NCBI RefSeq assembly: GCF_004341625.1
Contig: NZ_SLZG01000001.1
Span: 310,001-374,000, forward strand
From: Rhizobium sp. BK376
GTDB taxonomy: Bacteria; Pseudomonadota; Alphaproteobacteria; Rhizobiales; Rhizobiaceae
DNA length: 64,000 nucleotides
Reading direction: 5' to 3'
Shown here: one piece after another, positions 25,800-36,379 of the stretch
Layout of the letters: every line of letters begins with the position of its first letter
Numbering within the stretch: position 1 is the stretch's first letter
The notes under the pieces: model-generated
Databases searched by the model: none
Seen by the model: the letters and a program-made list of their open reading frames with translations, nothing else
Told to the model about the DNA's origin: nothing
Made by a program: the position numbers and the translations under genes

Positions 25800-26771
25800 C
25801 TACCAGCGCAGCAGAACCGCACCCCAGGTAAAGCCGCCGCCCATGGCCTCCAACATCACGAGGTCGCCCTTCTTGATGCGACCGTCGCCGGCTGCCGCAG
25901 CGATGGCCAAAGGGATGGACGCAGCCGACGTATTGCCGTGAAGATCGACCGTAATCACAACCTTCTCGGGAGCAATTCCAAGCTTCTTTGCGGAGCCTTC
26001 GATGATGCGGCGATTGGCCTGGTGCGGGACCAGCCAGTCGAGGTCATCGGCCGTCGTGCCTGTGGTGTCGAATGCCGCCTGGATGACGTCAGTGATCATG
26101 CCGACCGCATATTTGAAGACCTCGCGGCCCTCCATGCGCAGCTGGCCGACCGTGCCGGTCGACGACGGGCCACCGTCGACATAGAGCTTGTCCTTGTGGG
26201 CGCCGTCGGAGCGCAAGCTGGCCGTCAGCACACCGCGGTCTTGAGAAGTCCCCTCGCCTTCAGCGGCCTCAAGAATGAGGGCGCCGGCGCCATCGCCGAA
26301 GAGAACGCAGGTCGTGCGGTCCGTCCAGTCGAGGATGCGCGAGAAGGTCTCCGCGCCGATGATCAGCACGCGCTTTGCCAATCCGCCGCGGATATAGCTG
26401 TCGGCGGTGGTCACGGCGTAGACGAAGCCGCTGCAGACGGCCTGCATGTCGAAAGCAAAGCCGTGATGCATGCCAAGGCGGTTCTGAATGTTGACGGCCG
26501 TTGCCGGGAAGGTGTTATCAGGCGTCGAAGTGGCGCAGATGATCAGGTCGATATCGGCAGCGGTCAGGCCTGCATTGTCGAGTGCCGCGCGGGCCGCCTG
26601 CTCGCCGAGGGAAGCGGTCGTCTCGCCTTCGCCGGCAATATAGCGCTGGCGGATACCGGTACGCTGGACGATCCATTCGTCGGACGTTTCGACAATCTTC
26701 TCCATATCGCGATTGGTGACGACACGCTCTGGAAGAGCCGCCCCAAACCCGCGAACAACTGAACGGATCAT
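25800..26771 (-). CDS. fabH: 3-oxoacyl-ACP synthase III
   Basis: This 323-residue enzyme starts fatty-acid synthesis by condensing acetyl-CoA with malonyl-ACP. The catalytic triad is visible: Cys in [11 protein letters not shown], His in VPHQANRRI and Asn in GNTSAASIP. Length is normal for FabH. It lies 18 bases downstream of plsX on the same strand, the usual plsX-fabH operon, followed by ihfA. Confidence 0.95.
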   Translation of the reverse strand: MIRSVVRGFGAALPERVVTNRDMEKIVETSDEWIVQRTGIRQRYIAGEGETTASLGEQAARAALDNAGLTAADIDLIICATSTPDNTFPATAVNIQNRLGMHHGFAFDMQAVCSGFVYAVTTADSYIRGGLAKRVLIIGAETFSRILDWTDRTTCVLFGDGAGALILEAAEGEGTSQDRGVLTASLRSDGAHKDKLYVDGGPSSTGTVGQLRMEGREVFKYAVGMITDVIQAAFDTTGTTADDLDWLVPHQANRRIIEGSAKKLGIAPEKVVITVDLHGNTSAASIPLAIAAAAGDGRIKKGDLVMLEAMGGGFTWGAVLLRW

Positions 26772-26789
26772 GCTGATTTTACCTCGCCC

Positions 26790-27836
26790 TCATGCTGCTT
26801 CCGGCCCGATGGGTGGCTGCCGCTTGGCATGATATCTTTTAAGATCGTTTTCTATTTTCTGAGTAAGGCCATTCTTAGCCATGTCGTAACCGACATCGAT
26901 GGCCGCGGCAAAGCCCTCGGCATTTGCGCCGCCATGGCTCTTGATGACGATGCCGTTGAGGCCGAGGAAGACGCCACCATTGACCTTGCTCGGATCGAGC
27001 TTTTCACGCAGGAGGTCGAACGCACCCTTAGCGAACACATAGCCGATCCTGGCAAGCAGCGTGCGCGACATAGCGGCCCTTAGATAGCCGGCGATCTGCT
27101 TTGCCGTGCCTTCCGCCGTCTTCAACGCGATATTGCCGGAGAAACCTTCCGTCACGACGACGTCGACCGTGCCCTTGCCGATATCGTCGCCCTCGACAAA
27201 GCCGGCGTAATCCAGCGATTCGAGATTAGCCTCGCGGATCAGGCGGCCGGCATCCTTGACCTCTTCCTGCCCCTTGATCTCTTCCACGCCGACATTCAGG
27301 AGGCCGACGGTCGGACGCTCGATCTCAAAGAGCGCGCGCGCCATGGCGCCGCCCATCAGCGCGAAATCGAGAAGCTGCTGCGAATCGGCTCCGATCGTCG
27401 CTCCGACGTCGAGAACGATGCTTTCGCCCCTGAGGGTCGGCCAGATTGCGGCAATTGCCGGACGCTCGACATTGGCCATGGTGCGCAGACAGAATTTCGC
27501 CATGGCCATCAGCGCGCCGGTGTTGCCCGCCGAGACGACGACATCGGCCTCATTCTTTTTCACAGCCTCGATCGAGCGCCACATGCTGGAGACGTAGCGG
27601 CCGCGGCGCAACGCCTGGCTCGGCTTCTCGTCCATGGCGACCGCGACCTCGCAATCGTGAAAGACCGATTTTCCCTTGAGCTTCGGATATTTATGGAGGA
27701 GCGGTTCGCATTGCTCCTTCAGGCCGTACAGTAGAAAGGTTATATCGGGATGCCTTTCCAGCGCCTTGGCTGCGCCGGGGATGACAACTTCCGGACCAAA
27801 GTCGCCGCCCATGAGGTCGAGAGAAATTCTGATCAC
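26790..27836 (-). CDS. plsX: Phosphate acyltransferase PlsX
   Basis: This 348-residue enzyme makes acyl-phosphate from acyl-ACP for the first step of phospholipid synthesis. The start matches the family ([20 protein letters not shown]), with [16 protein letters not shown] and [16 protein letters not shown] later. I use GTG 27836, which fits family N-termini, rather than a TTG 48 bases upstream. It heads the operon with fabH and lies 100 bases after the DUF177 gene. Confidence 0.93.
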   Translation of the reverse strand: MIRISLDLMGGDFGPEVVIPGAAKALERHPDITFLLYGLKEQCEPLLHKYPKLKGKSVFHDCEVAVAMDEKPSQALRRGRYVSSMWRSIEAVKKNEADVVVSAGNTGALMAMAKFCLRTMANVERPAIAAIWPTLRGESIVLDVGATIGADSQQLLDFALMGGAMARALFEIERPTVGLLNVGVEEIKGQEEVKDAGRLIREANLESLDYAGFVEGDDIGKGTVDVVVTEGFSGNIALKTAEGTAKQIAGYLRAAMSRTLLARIGYVFAKGAFDLLREKLDPSKVNGGVFLGLNGIVIKSHGGANAEGFAAAIDVGYDMAKNGLTQKIENDLKRYHAKRQPPIGPEAA

Positions 27837-27936
27837 GCGTCCCTGATCCTTGCTTTTCGCCACTTCCAGCGAAATTGGCGCCAAAATACCGTTTCTGCCT
27901 TCGCTTACAACTAATTTATGTCGAATGCGATGCAGG

Positions 27937-28506
27937 CTAGTCCTTTTTCCAGTCTTTCAACGCGGCAAAGGGGGAAGGTTTCCGGTCGGCCTCGCCGGAG
28001 TCTTCGATATGGCCATCGAATTCGATTCCGGGCTTGCGCGGATAGGGATCGATGGCGAGTGCTGCGAATTCGGTGACGACAGCACCGACATCGATCGTGT
28101 CGCCGCTGAAGCTCTCCGGCAGGTCAGGACCATCGGGATCGAGAATCATCTCGCCCGCCTCTCCCGACGGAGCGCGCGCAAGTTTGGAGCCTTCCGGAAC
28201 GAAGATCTGCTCCAGGTCCTCGGAGATCTCGGAAGGAACCGGGTCGAGCGTCACGACACAGGCCTGAACGAGCTTTGCCCGCACGTTGCCCTTGACGCGG
28301 ATGCCGTCGCGCTTCCAGCGAGAGATCTTCAGGTCGGCGGCGAGACTCTCTACGGACAGCACGTCCCAGAGCTTGGCAAGATCCTCCAGTTCGGACTTGT
28401 CCGCCTCGATATGCACGTCTACCGGATTGGCGGAGATATGGCCAACCTTCACCGGATAGGAAAAGGGGTTCTCCGGATCTCGCTTTGTCTTCGTCATCGT
28501 CTTCAT
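27937..28506 (-). CDS. DUF177 (YceD-like) protein
   Basis: This 189-residue protein belongs to DUF177/YceD, with the central block [34 protein letters not shown] visible around residues 74-107 as [15 protein letters not shown] and [10 protein letters not shown]. The family often precedes rpmF and plsX, and its role is linked to rRNA or lipid gene expression in some bacteria. Here it lies 100 bases before plsX and 1 base after the cytochrome chaperone gene, so they are co-transcribed. Confidence 0.85.
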   Translation of the reverse strand: MKTMTKTKRDPENPFSYPVKVGHISANPVDVHIEADKSELEDLAKLWDVLSVESLAADLKISRWKRDGIRVKGNVRAKLVQACVVTLDPVPSEISEDLEQIFVPEGSKLARAPSGEAGEMILDPDGPDLPESFSGDTIDVGAVVTEFAALAIDPYPRKPGIEFDGHIEDSGEADRKPSPFAALKDWKKD

Positions 28507-28507
28507 C

Positions 28508-29044
28508 CTACGCCGGCAGCGGCAACGTCGCAGAGCCGGTCGCTATCTCGGTCTCCGAAACAGCCGTCAAATGGCGTTCGGCAACCATCATCCATTCCGC
28601 AAGATCATCCATCGCAGGAGCGCTCTCGTCTTGCTGCGGATAGATATTGCGTCGAAGCGCGGATGCCAAGGCCGCGCAATCATTGCCGTCCATCGCCGCC
28701 GCGTAGGATTCCAACCGCCCGTAGAACATTCCGGCAAGCTTCTTCATGCGCTTGGGCACGCTGTTGTCGCCGATCCCCAGTTCGCGGATCGAATAATCGA
28801 TATCCTGGAAAAAGGCATCGACGATCTCCTGGGCGATCTCCTGCCCGCTCGTTTCGGACGAGCGCGTCCGGCGAAAGAACAGGATCATGACAACGGACAG
28901 CATTTCGAAGCGGCCCATGACCGTATCCGGCACAGCCAAACGCTCGTAGAAAACCGGCGTCCGCGCAATCGCGGTCAAAGCCGCATATTGCCGTTCGACG
29001 ATGATGTGATTGTGGTTTTTTTTGCCAAAGAGCCCGAAGATCAT
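28508..29044 (-). CDS. Ubiquinol-cytochrome c chaperone (CBP3-like)
   Basis: This 178-residue protein matches the ubiquinol-cytochrome c chaperone family, including IVERQYAALTAIARTPVFYER near the start and RRNIYPQQDESAPA near the end. It helps assemble cytochrome b of the bc1 complex. I start it at ATG 29044 (MIFGLFGKK), the family-like N-terminus; the 19 extra upstream codons are unlikely. It precedes DUF177 by one base. Confidence 0.87.
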   Translation of the reverse strand: MIFGLFGKKNHNHIIVERQYAALTAIARTPVFYERLAVPDTVMGRFEMLSVVMILFFRRTRSSETSGQEIAQEIVDAFFQDIDYSIRELGIGDNSVPKRMKKLAGMFYGRLESYAAAMDGNDCAALASALRRNIYPQQDESAPAMDDLAEWMMVAERHLTAVSETEIATGSATLPLPA

Positions 29045-29323
29045 GAAAATTCCCAGAATAGGCTCATTCTGAGCGCTGAGCGGCGTAAGGCCTTGTTGCA
29101 TCCATCAGAAAGCTGGTTTACCGAAGCAGGCGCGAATTGCAATGCCGTTTGTGCCCGCTTCGAGGACCCGCCCCCCAACCTGTCGTCACGCACCTGCAAC
29201 GATCGGTCATGAAGAGTGCCGGACAAACATCGCCATGGTTTTCCGTTTATCGCGGAAAGGCCACAATGATGTGCACAGCAAGGTCGGGCCGTTTTGGCCA
29301 GAGGATTGATTACATTAGGGGAG

Positions 29324-29833
29324 ATGTCGTTGAAGAGACGGGATTTCAAGTCTGACAGAACTTTCATCAGCAACGCCGCCATCGCCCTTGTGATCGCGAC
29401 CGTAAGCCTTTCCAGCTGCCAGACCAGTGAGGTCATCAACGGCGGCTACATTTTCGATCAGCAGTCGCTCAATCTCGTCCCGGTCGGTTCCAGCCGCGAG
29501 CAGGTCCTCCTGTCGCTGGGCACGCCGTCGACAACAGCGACCTTCGATAACGAAGTCTTCTATTACATTTCCCAGAAGCGCGTGCGCCGCGCTGCCTTCA
29601 TGAAACAGCAGGTCGTCGACCAGCACATCCTTGCGATTTATTTCGACAAGGACGGCAACGTCTCGCAGCGAGCCGACTACTCGCTCAAGGACGGCAAGGT
29701 CTTCGACAACATCAAGAGCGTAACGCCGACGGGCGGCAAGGATCTTACCTTCCTGCAGCAGATTCTGCAGGGCAGCGGCACCGGTGCCGGCGCTGCGAAG
29801 AACTTCCTCAACAACCTCAATCCCGGCCAATAA
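29324..29833 (+). CDS. bamE: BamE/OmlA outer-membrane assembly lipoprotein
   Basis: This 169-residue lipoprotein has a signal peptide ending in a lipobox (LSSC, Cys about 32). The conserved BamE fold follows, with NLVPVGSSREQVLLSLGTPS and the strand FYYISQKRVRR. It is the small accessory of the BAM outer-membrane insertase. The Gly-rich C-terminal tail (GSGTGAGAAKNFLNNL) is typical of alphaproteobacterial OmlA. ATG 29324 follows an AGGGGAG site. It converges on hppA across a strong terminator hairpin. Confidence 0.87.
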   Translation: MSLKRRDFKSDRTFISNAAIALVIATVSLSSCQTSEVINGGYIFDQQSLNLVPVGSSREQVLLSLGTPSTTATFDNEVFYYISQKRVRRAAFMKQQVVDQHILAIYFDKDGNVSQRADYSLKDGKVFDNIKSVTPTGGKDLTFLQQILQGSGTGAGAAKNFLNNLNPGQ

Positions 29834-29852
29834 GCCATCGGGCGACGGAACG

Positions 29853-29886
29853 AAAAACCCGCGAAGCTCTCGCTTCGCGGGTTTTT
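29853..29886. terminator. Bidirectional intrinsic terminator
   Basis: Arms aaaaacccgcgaagc (29853-29867) and gcttcgcgggttttt (29872-29886) pair perfectly around a 4-base loop, with a T-run on either strand. It lies between the convergent bamE and hppA stops and should end both transcripts. Confidence 0.85.
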
Positions 29887-29911
29887 CATGCGGTTCGCTT
29901 CACTGCTGAAA

Positions 29912-32047
29912 TCAGGCGAGAACGGCCAGCAGCAACAGCGCGACGATATTGGTGATCTTGATCGCCGGATTGACGGCCGGACCTGCCGTATCCTTGTAGG
30001 GATCGCCGACGGTATCGCCGGTCACCGACGCCTTGTGCGCCTCCGAGCCCTTCATGTGACGGACGCCGAGCTTGTCGACGAAGCCGTCTTCGAAGCTCTT
30101 CTTGGCATTGTCCCAGGCACCGCCGCCCGAGGTCATCGAGATCGCGACGAACAGGCCGTTGATGATGACGCCGAGCAGCGAGGCGCCGAGAGCCGCGAAA
30201 GCGGATGCCTTGGAGCCGGAAATGATCAGCACGCCGAAATAAACGACGAGCGGTGCCAAAACGGGCAACAAGGACGGGATGATCATTTCCCTGATTGCCG
30301 CCTTCGTCAGAAGGTCGACGGCACGGCCGTAGTCCGGGCGCTCCGTACCCTGCATGATTCCCGGCTTCTCCTTGAACTGACGGCGAACCTCCTCAACGAT
30401 CGCTCCCGCCGCACGACCTACCGCCGTCATGGCGATGCCGCCGAAAAGGTAGGGAATGAGACCGCCGAACAGCAGACCGGCGACCACGTAGGGGTTGGAG
30501 AGATCGAAATTGATCGCCCCGATATTGGCGAAGTACGGGTACTGGTCGCCATGGGCCGCAAAATACTGGAGGTCGTTGGAATAGGCAGCGAACAGGACAA
30601 GCGCGCCGAGGCCGGCAGAGCCGATGGCGTAGCCCTTGGTTACGGCCTTGGTGGTGTTGCCGACTGCATCGAGCGCGTCGGTCGACTTGCGAACCTCCGG
30701 CGGCAGATGCGACATTTCGGCGATACCGCCGGCATTGTCGGTGACCGGGCCGAAGGCATCGAGGGCGACGATCATGCCGGCGAGACCGAGCATGGCAGTA
30801 ACGGCAATGCCGGTACCGAACAGGCCGCCCAGCTGATAGGTGGCGAGGATGCCGCCGACGATGACGAGCGCCGGGAGTGCGGTAGATTCCAGCGAGACAG
30901 CCAGGCCCTGGATGACGTTGGTGCCGTGGCCTGTGACCGAAGCCTGGGCGATCGAGACGACCGGGCGCTTGCCCGTGCCGGTATAATATTCGGTGATGAC
31001 AACGATCAGGGCGGTTACGATCAGGCCGACGAGACCGCAGACGAAGAGACGCAAGCCGGTAATCTCAAAATTGGCGACGGTGCCGAGCGAACCCCAGCCG
31101 ACCGTCAGTGACGTCGCGGCGGCAAAGCCGATGATCGACAGGACGCCGGTTGCGATCAAGCCCTTGTAGAGCGCACCCATGATCGATCCGTCGGTACCGA
31201 GCTTGACGAAGAAGGTGCCGATGATCGAAGTGATGATGCAGGCGCCGCAAATGGCCAGAGGATAGGTCATGGCGGCGCTGAGAACGGGCGTGCCCGCAAA
31301 GAAGATCGAGGCCAGCACCATGGTGGCGACAACAGACACCGCATAGGTTTCGAAGAGGTCGGCCGCCATGCCGGCGCAGTCGCCGACATTATCGCCGACA
31401 TTGTCGGCGATCGTCGCGGGATTGCGCGGATCGTCTTCCGGAATGCCGGCCTCCACCTTGCCGACGAGGTCACCGCCGACGTCAGCGCCCTTGGTGAAGA
31501 TGCCGCCGCCGAGACGGGCGAAGATCGAGATGAGGGACGCGCCGAAGCCGAGCGCCACCAGCGCATCGACGACTTCACGCGAGCCATCCGGCAGGCCGAG
31601 TATCTTCGTCAGGATGAAATAGTAGATCGAGACGCCAAGCAGGGCGAGGCCCGCGACAAGCATCCCGGTTATGGCGCCCGATTTGAAGGCGATCTCGAGG
31701 CCGGCTGCCAGGCTGTGGGACGCTGCCTGTGCAGTGCGGACATTGGCACGGACGGAAACATGCATGCCTATGAAGCCTGCGGCACCCGAAAGGACGGCGC
31801 CGATCAGGAAACCGATGGCAGCTGCACCCGACAAAAGGAGCCATGTGGCGATAAAGACGACGACGCCGACAACAGCAATGGTTCTATACTGGCGCGTCAG
31901 GTAGGCCTGAGCCCCCTCACGAATATAGCCGGCGATTTCCTGCATGCGTGCGTTGCCCTGATCGGCAGCAAGCACCGATTGGGTTGCCCATATGGCATAT
32001 ACCACAGATAGCAATCCGCATACTATTACGCCTATAAGAATGCTCAT
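29912..32047 (-). CDS. hppA: Proton-translocating membrane pyrophosphatase
   Basis: This 711-residue, about 15-segment membrane protein hydrolyses pyrophosphate and pumps protons. Substrate motifs [20 protein letters not shown] and [11 protein letters not shown] are present. The K+-dependence motif reads GNTTKA (Lys at the key position), which marks the K+-independent class. ATG 32047 gives the normal [11 protein letters not shown] start; the 71-codon upstream extension is not credible. It is followed by a terminator hairpin. Confidence 0.95.
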   Translation of the reverse strand: MSILIGVIVCGLLSVVYAIWATQSVLAADQGNARMQEIAGYIREGAQAYLTRQYRTIAVVGVVVFIATWLLLSGAAAIGFLIGAVLSGAAGFIGMHVSVRANVRTAQAASHSLAAGLEIAFKSGAITGMLVAGLALLGVSIYYFILTKILGLPDGSREVVDALVALGFGASLISIFARLGGGIFTKGADVGGDLVGKVEAGIPEDDPRNPATIADNVGDNVGDCAGMAADLFETYAVSVVATMVLASIFFAGTPVLSAAMTYPLAICGACIITSIIGTFFVKLGTDGSIMGALYKGLIATGVLSIIGFAAATSLTVGWGSLGTVANFEITGLRLFVCGLVGLIVTALIVVITEYYTGTGKRPVVSIAQASVTGHGTNVIQGLAVSLESTALPALVIVGGILATYQLGGLFGTGIAVTAMLGLAGMIVALDAFGPVTDNAGGIAEMSHLPPEVRKSTDALDAVGNTTKAVTKGYAIGSAGLGALVLFAAYSNDLQYFAAHGDQYPYFANIGAINFDLSNPYVVAGLLFGGLIPYLFGGIAMTAVGRAAGAIVEEVRRQFKEKPGIMQGTERPDYGRAVDLLTKAAIREMIIPSLLPVLAPLVVYFGVLIISGSKASAFAALGASLLGVIINGLFVAISMTSGGGAWDNAKKSFEDGFVDKLGVRHMKGSEAHKASVTGDTVGDPYKDTAGPAVNPAIKITNIVALLLLAVLA

Positions 32048-32350
32048 GTTGCTTTTTCCTCTCCCCAAAAAGCCGGAAGTCCGACAGACCTCCGTGGCAG
32101 TCGGCAATGCGTGCCTCCCCCTCCAAGGATGGCAAACATGGCGCATGGCGAGATTGCTTTTGCGACAACGGCGCGTCAAGAGCGACGGGCCGGAAAATAC
32201 GACCCTTCTTTGAAAGAATATTCGCAAGTAGTGCAAAGGTGCAAAAGGCTGGTATTGCACGTATTTTTACGAGAAGGCCCGATCGCCGACAACCGAGCGG
32301 CCGAAGTCGGCGTTGGGCTCGCTGGCGCATTCGGCCCGCGACAAATCAGC
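32048..32350. other. Intergenic region upstream of hppA
   Basis: These 303 bases separate nusB from hppA on the same strand. The stretch near 32215-32270 is AT-rich (repeated tgcaaa words) and probably holds the hppA promoter. No gene with credible start is seen. Confidence 0.5.
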
Positions 32351-32833
32351 CTACTTCTTGACTTCGCCGCGAACCTGCTTGGCAATCCGGTCGAGAACGG
32401 CGTTGACGAGCTTAGGTTCGTCTTCCTCGAAGAAGGCGTGAGCGATCTCGACATATTCCGTCACGATGACAGGAACGGGCACGTCCTTGCGATCCAGGAG
32501 TTCGAAAGTGCCGGCACGCAGGATGGCGCGGACGGTGCTGTCGAGGCGGGAAAGAGCCCAATCGTCCTGCAGGGCGGAGCCGATCAACGGATCGAGCTTC
32601 TTCTGGTCACGGACGACACCCGACACGATGGAGCGGAACCAGGATGGGTCTGCCTTCAGATAGGTCTCGCCGTCCAGCTCCTGGCCCAGGCGATGCGCTT
32701 CATATTCGGCGACCACTTCGAGCACACCGGAACCGCCGATATCCATCTGATAGAGCGCCTGCACGGCCGCAAGGCGCGCCGCGCCTCGCTGGTTGGCCGT
32801 CTTTGCAGGTCGCTCGGCATCCTGATTGCTCAT
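32351..32833 (-). CDS. nusB: Transcription antitermination factor NusB
   Basis: This 160-residue protein has the NusB helical bundle, starting with a variable charged tail ([11 protein letters not shown]), then the conserved [13 protein letters not shown] and later [18 protein letters not shown] and [21 protein letters not shown]. It binds boxA RNA with NusE to allow rRNA antitermination. It lies 3 bases downstream of ribH on the same strand, the usual ribH-nusB pair. Confidence 0.95.
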   Translation of the reverse strand: MSNQDAERPAKTANQRGAARLAAVQALYQMDIGGSGVLEVVAEYEAHRLGQELDGETYLKADPSWFRSIVSGVVRDQKKLDPLIGSALQDDWALSRLDSTVRAILRAGTFELLDRKDVPVPVIVTEYVEIAHAFFEEDEPKLVNAVLDRIAKQVRGEVKK

Positions 32834-32836
32834 ATC

Positions 32837-33292
32837 TTATGCACCCAACTTCTTCTTCAGGGCGATCATGGTGAGCGCCGCACGGGCGGCAAAACCGCCC
32901 TTGTCCTTTTCCGAACGGCGAGCGCGCACCCAGGCCTGGTCGTCGTTCTCGACCGTCAGGATGCCGTTGCCGATTGCCAGCGACTCGCTGACGGCAAGAT
33001 CCATCAGCGCCCGCGACGATTCATTGGAGACGATATCGAAATGATAGGTCTCTCCGCGGATGACCATGCCGAGCGCGACATAGCCATCATACTCCGTTCC
33101 GCCGTTGTCGGCACCATCCAGCGCCATGGCAATCGCAGCCGGAATTTCCAGCGCGCCGGGAACGGTCACGACATCATAGGTTGCGCCGGCTTCGTCGAGG
33201 GCCGCCTTTGCGCCATCGAGAAGAGCGTCAGCCATGTCGTCGTAAAAACGTGCTTCGACGATCAGAATATGCGCATCAGAAGAGCTGGACAT
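32837..33292 (-). CDS. ribH: 6,7-dimethyl-8-ribityllumazine synthase
   Basis: This 151-residue enzyme performs the penultimate step of riboflavin synthesis, joining the pyrimidine and butanone-phosphate. The active-site motif [20 protein letters not shown] has the catalytic His, and [13 protein letters not shown] is the other conserved block. In many relatives it follows ribE directly, but here ribE lies 4.2 kb away with an unrelated block between. It is co-transcribed with nusB. Confidence 0.95.
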   Translation of the reverse strand: MSSSSDAHILIVEARFYDDMADALLDGAKAALDEAGATYDVVTVPGALEIPAAIAMALDGADNGGTEYDGYVALGMVIRGETYHFDIVSNESSRALMDLAVSESLAIGNGILTVENDDQAWVRARRSEKDKGGFAARAALTMIALKKKLGA

Positions 33293-33474
33293 ACATCACC
33301 TGCAGATGTGGGAGGGCGAAACGCCGAACAAGCGGCGGTCAAACCACGCCGCACCGCGCTTGGCAAGTGTTTTTCGGCCTTTCACGGGGATTTGGGGATC
33401 AGGACCGCAGAAATCGCGCCTTCCCCGATGGGGATCGGTTCTATAACAATTGGCGCCGAATTGGAGGGTATGAA

Positions 33475-33978
33475 ATGAGCGAAGACCCACGTCCCGTTAT
33501 CAACGTCGGAGAGCTCAAGCTCGAACATTGGACGCAAGGCGACTTCTTTGAAGGCCGCGATGCCTCCTTCGGTGCTTTGCTCGGACTGAAGGATCTCGGC
33601 ATCAGCTATAACGAAGTGCCGCCAGGCAAGTCCGGCTGTCCCTTCCACAACCACCATGTCGAGGAGGAGATGTTCTTCATCATCAGCGGCGAAGGTGAAT
33701 ACCGGATCGGCGCGGACCGGATCGCCGTAAAGAAAGGCGACGTGCTGGCAGCCCCTGCCGGCGGGCCGGACACGGCGCATCAGCTGATCAATACCGGATC
33801 GGCTCCCCTCGTCTATCTCGCCATGTCGACCAAGGCGAAGGCGGAGATCGTCGAATATCCGGATTCCGGAAAATTCATGGCCAAGACCTATGCCACGCGC
33901 GAAAGGCCTGTCCGCTTCAGCTTTGTCGGCCGCGACGATACGGCCGTCGACTATTGGGACGGCGAGCCCGGCGCATAG
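33475..33978 (+). CDS. Cupin-domain protein
   Basis: This 167-residue protein is a single cupin with metal-ligand motif 1 in CPFHNHHVEEEMFFIISGEG and motif 2 near GDVLAAPAGGPDTAHQLIN. It could be a sugar-binding or dioxygenase-like protein; the ligand is not known. ATG 33475 follows a GGAGGG site. It begins the non-riboflavin block inserted between ribH and ribE and precedes a GNAT gene by 53 bases. Confidence 0.78.
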   Translation: MSEDPRPVINVGELKLEHWTQGDFFEGRDASFGALLGLKDLGISYNEVPPGKSGCPFHNHHVEEEMFFIISGEGEYRIGADRIAVKKGDVLAAPAGGPDTAHQLINTGSAPLVYLAMSTKAKAEIVEYPDSGKFMAKTYATRERPVRFSFVGRDDTAVDYWDGEPGA

Positions 33979-34031
33979 TGCCGGGAGCCCGACAAGCATT
34001 CTTCCCTATTCGTTTTTGAAAGACGCCCTTT

Positions 34032-34571
34032 ATGCCTGATATGCCGACCATTGAAACGGAACGCCTGATCCTTCGCCCGCATCGCCTCGACGATTTCGAC
34101 GCCTGCAGCGCCCTGTGGGCGGATGCTGATGTCGTGCGTCACATCGGCGGAACGCCCTCGACCCGCGAGCAGAGTTGGGCGCGAATGATCCGCTATGCCG
34201 GGCTCTGGCACCATCTGGGCTTCGGCTTCCTGGCCATCGAGGAAAAGAGCAGCGGTCGGTTCGTCGGCGAGGCCGGCTTCCATGAAGTGCTTCGGGATAT
34301 AGTGCCGTCCATCGAGGGGACACTCGAAGCCGGCTGGGCATTTTCACCCTCGGTCCATGGACGCGGCTATGCCACGGAAGCTCTTCAAGCCATGATAGGC
34401 TGGGCCGAGGCCAAACTCCCCGACCGCCGCATGACCTGCATCATCGCGCCGGAAAACGCCCCTTCCCTGCGCCTGGCGGAAAAGCTCGGCTTCCGGCAAA
34501 TCGCCTTGACCACTTATTCCGGCAAGCCAACCATTCTGTTTGAGCGTTCAGCGGAAAACTCCGTCGCCTGA
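34032..34571 (+). CDS. GNAT-family N-acetyltransferase (RimJ/RimL-like)
   Basis: This 179-residue acetyltransferase begins with the RimJ/L-type pattern IETERLILRPHRLDDFD and has the acetyl-CoA loop region HGRGYATEALQAMIGWAE and the final strand NAPSLRLAEKLGF. It likely acetylates an amine on a small molecule or protein. It shares orientation with the upstream cupin gene and may form a two-gene unit. Confidence 0.85.
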   Translation: MPDMPTIETERLILRPHRLDDFDACSALWADADVVRHIGGTPSTREQSWARMIRYAGLWHHLGFGFLAIEEKSSGRFVGEAGFHEVLRDIVPSIEGTLEAGWAFSPSVHGRGYATEALQAMIGWAEAKLPDRRMTCIIAPENAPSLRLAEKLGFRQIALTTYSGKPTILFERSAENSVA

Positions 34572-34665
34572 TCCAATCGATCGATAACTGCAGAGCGTTG
34601 GGACAGCGAAACAGGTCCGTGGGGGCGGTTGCGGACGAGCCTGTGGTCATGTGCGCACGAGGAAG

Positions 34666-35364
34666 CTATTGCGGGTTCTTGGGATTTCTCTCCAGCACAA
34701 CGGTCTGTGCCTGGGGGTGAAAACCACGTTTTTCGGCGACCAGCTTATATCCGGCGCTCAACAATACGTCCTCATGGACCGGATTGTTATAGATGGCGAT
34801 GACCGATTGGTTCTGAAGCTTAGCCAAAACCGGGCGCAATATAGTCTCGTCAAAAGGGTGATAGAGATAGACGATAACGTGCCCACCCAATATGCTGTAG
34901 TCGAATTCGGTGGCGTCGGCGCAAAAGAAAGCGCCGTCCTTTCCAATGACTTTTCGATAGTTATATTTCGCCTGCTCAATCAGATAATCATAATAATCCA
35001 TTCCATAGACGTTTTGCTCAAGGCGGCGCTTTCGAAGCATTTGCTTCCATTTGATCGCCACCTTCCCGCGGCCGCATCCGATATCGATGAAAGCGTATTT
35101 CTCAAAGTCCGGGCCGAGCTTGTTTCGGCATATCTCGAAACCGAAGACTATTTCGCTGGTCCAGGAACTCGAATAATGGACACCATGCGCCAAATTATTG
35201 ATTCTGCTTGAAAAAGCGCCTTTCTGTACCTGTGTGATCGTGTCTATTCCATTGACGGCATCGAACAGTATGCGTTCCTTCACGTTCGCGTAGATCAGGC
35301 GCAGACTTTTCTGCCTGACATACTTCAGAATTGTCGATGGACCGCCGCCAAAAATTGAACCCAT
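34666..35364 (-). CDS. Class I SAM-dependent methyltransferase-like protein
   Basis: This 232-residue protein has the SAM-binding motif I FIDIGCGRGKVAIKW (about 91-105) and a motif-II-like acidic strand CADATEFDY. The N-terminal FGGGPSTILKYVRQ is unusual. Its codon use is clearly AT-richer than the surrounding genes, like the neighbouring CelD-like gene 19 bases away, so the pair may be horizontally acquired. The substrate is unknown; linkage suggests a small-molecule or polysaccharide modification. Confidence 0.75.
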   Translation of the reverse strand: MGSIFGGGPSTILKYVRQKSLRLIYANVKERILFDAVNGIDTITQVQKGAFSSRINNLAHGVHYSSSWTSEIVFGFEICRNKLGPDFEKYAFIDIGCGRGKVAIKWKQMLRKRRLEQNVYGMDYYDYLIEQAKYNYRKVIGKDGAFFCADATEFDYSILGGHVIVYLYHPFDETILRPVLAKLQNQSVIAIYNNPVHEDVLLSAGYKLVAEKRGFHPQAQTVVLERNPKNPQ

Positions 35365-35383
35365 CCGCCACCTGCCGGCAAAG

Positions 35384-36379
35384 TTAGCCCCATTGGAAAT
35401 TGATCGTCGCCTGACGTCTTCTTGTCGCGCGGCATGAGAGGCGCGATCTTGCCAAGCCCGACCACTCCGGCTGCGTCAGCGTCTCGTCGTCAACCGGCCC
35501 CATGACGAAAGCACCTCTTCCGCCCGTTCGATCGAAGGCGCAGCGGATGGCGCTGAGAAGCGTGTACCAGCCCACACCGGCGACCGCGTGCTCTGCGCCT
35601 CCTTCAAGATAGAAGATATGCCTTCCCACGTCGACGCAGGTAGCAAACCCTAGGACGGTCTCGTCTTTCCGACAAACGACCGACCGGATATGTTTCCTCA
35701 GGACTGCATATCGCAAGACATGCCGCAGCAGAGTCAACGGAATTATATTCCCGATCTTCTTCCTGAGAAACGTTGCGTTTTTTAATCGGAACAACGCGAG
35801 CGTATACTTAAGGCCATTTATGGCTTCGTATATTTTAAGTCTTTCCGCTTCTTGCGTGTTGTTTATTTTGTTGAAGTTACGCCGCGCGTTTGAACTGATG
35901 GACTTCCAATAGCTGCTCCAATCGGGCCAGGTCTCGAATTCGACAACTTCCAGATAGACGGGGCGAACATTCTTGATCTTTAAACCGTCTATACATGCCA
36001 AATCCTGATCTCTTGCGATCTCGGTAGACCACTCGGATCCGTAGATATATTCTCCGGGGCCAATATTTTCGAGCACCCCGAGCAATGCATCTTTCCAGAG
36101 ATAGTTATAATCGGGCAACAACTGAATTTGGTCAGAGAACGTGCGAACGCTTGAACCTACCAAAACCGCACATTGACCTACCTTCAGCAATCCTCCTTCA
36201 CTCTGAACAAAGAAATCAAATCTTTTTATGTATATTGCTCTACTAGCCAGTAAATAAAAAAGGTTAGCCCTATATAGGCATCGATAAGAAACGTCACACC
36301 TTCCCGCGAAAAGATCCCACTCTTCCGGATTAGATTTACTTCGCCTAACTAGTAATTTTAGTTCGACATGTGTGAGCAT
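35384..36379 (-). CDS. AT-rich CelD/FemAB-like acyltransferase
   Basis: This 331-residue protein resembles the CelD-like GNAT/FemAB superfamily. The pattern WSSYWKSISSNARRNFNKINN at about 153-173, with its basic helix, matches the motif of that family, and the GADS-like strand FYLEGGAEHAVAGVGWYTLL follows near 254-273. It is the second such enzyme in the window, distinct from that at 546. The sequence is strikingly AT-rich and uses codons unlike its neighbours. It is paired with the methyltransferase gene downstream on the same strand. Confidence 0.65.
   Translation of the reverse strand: MLTHVELKLLVRRSKSNPEEWDLFAGRCDVSYRCLYRANLFYLLASRAIYIKRFDFFVQSEGGLLKVGQCAVLVGSSVRTFSDQIQLLPDYNYLWKDALLGVLENIGPGEYIYGSEWSTEIARDQDLACIDGLKIKNVRPVYLEVVEFETWPDWSSYWKSISSNARRNFNKINNTQEAERLKIYEAINGLKYTLALFRLKNATFLRKKIGNIIPLTLLRHVLRYAVLRKHIRSVVCRKDETVLGFATCVDVGRHIFYLEGGAEHAVAGVGWYTLLSAIRCAFDRTGGRGAFVMGPVDDETLTQPEWSGLARSRLSCRATRRRQATINFQWG

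Noticed and set aside
29888..31111. 407-codon frame opposite hppA
   Set aside because: Charged low-complexity translation typical of antisense frames over membrane-protein genes.
32111..33478. 455-codon plus-strand frame across nusB and ribH
   Set aside because: Both underlying minus-strand genes are certain; the frame has no recognised domain.
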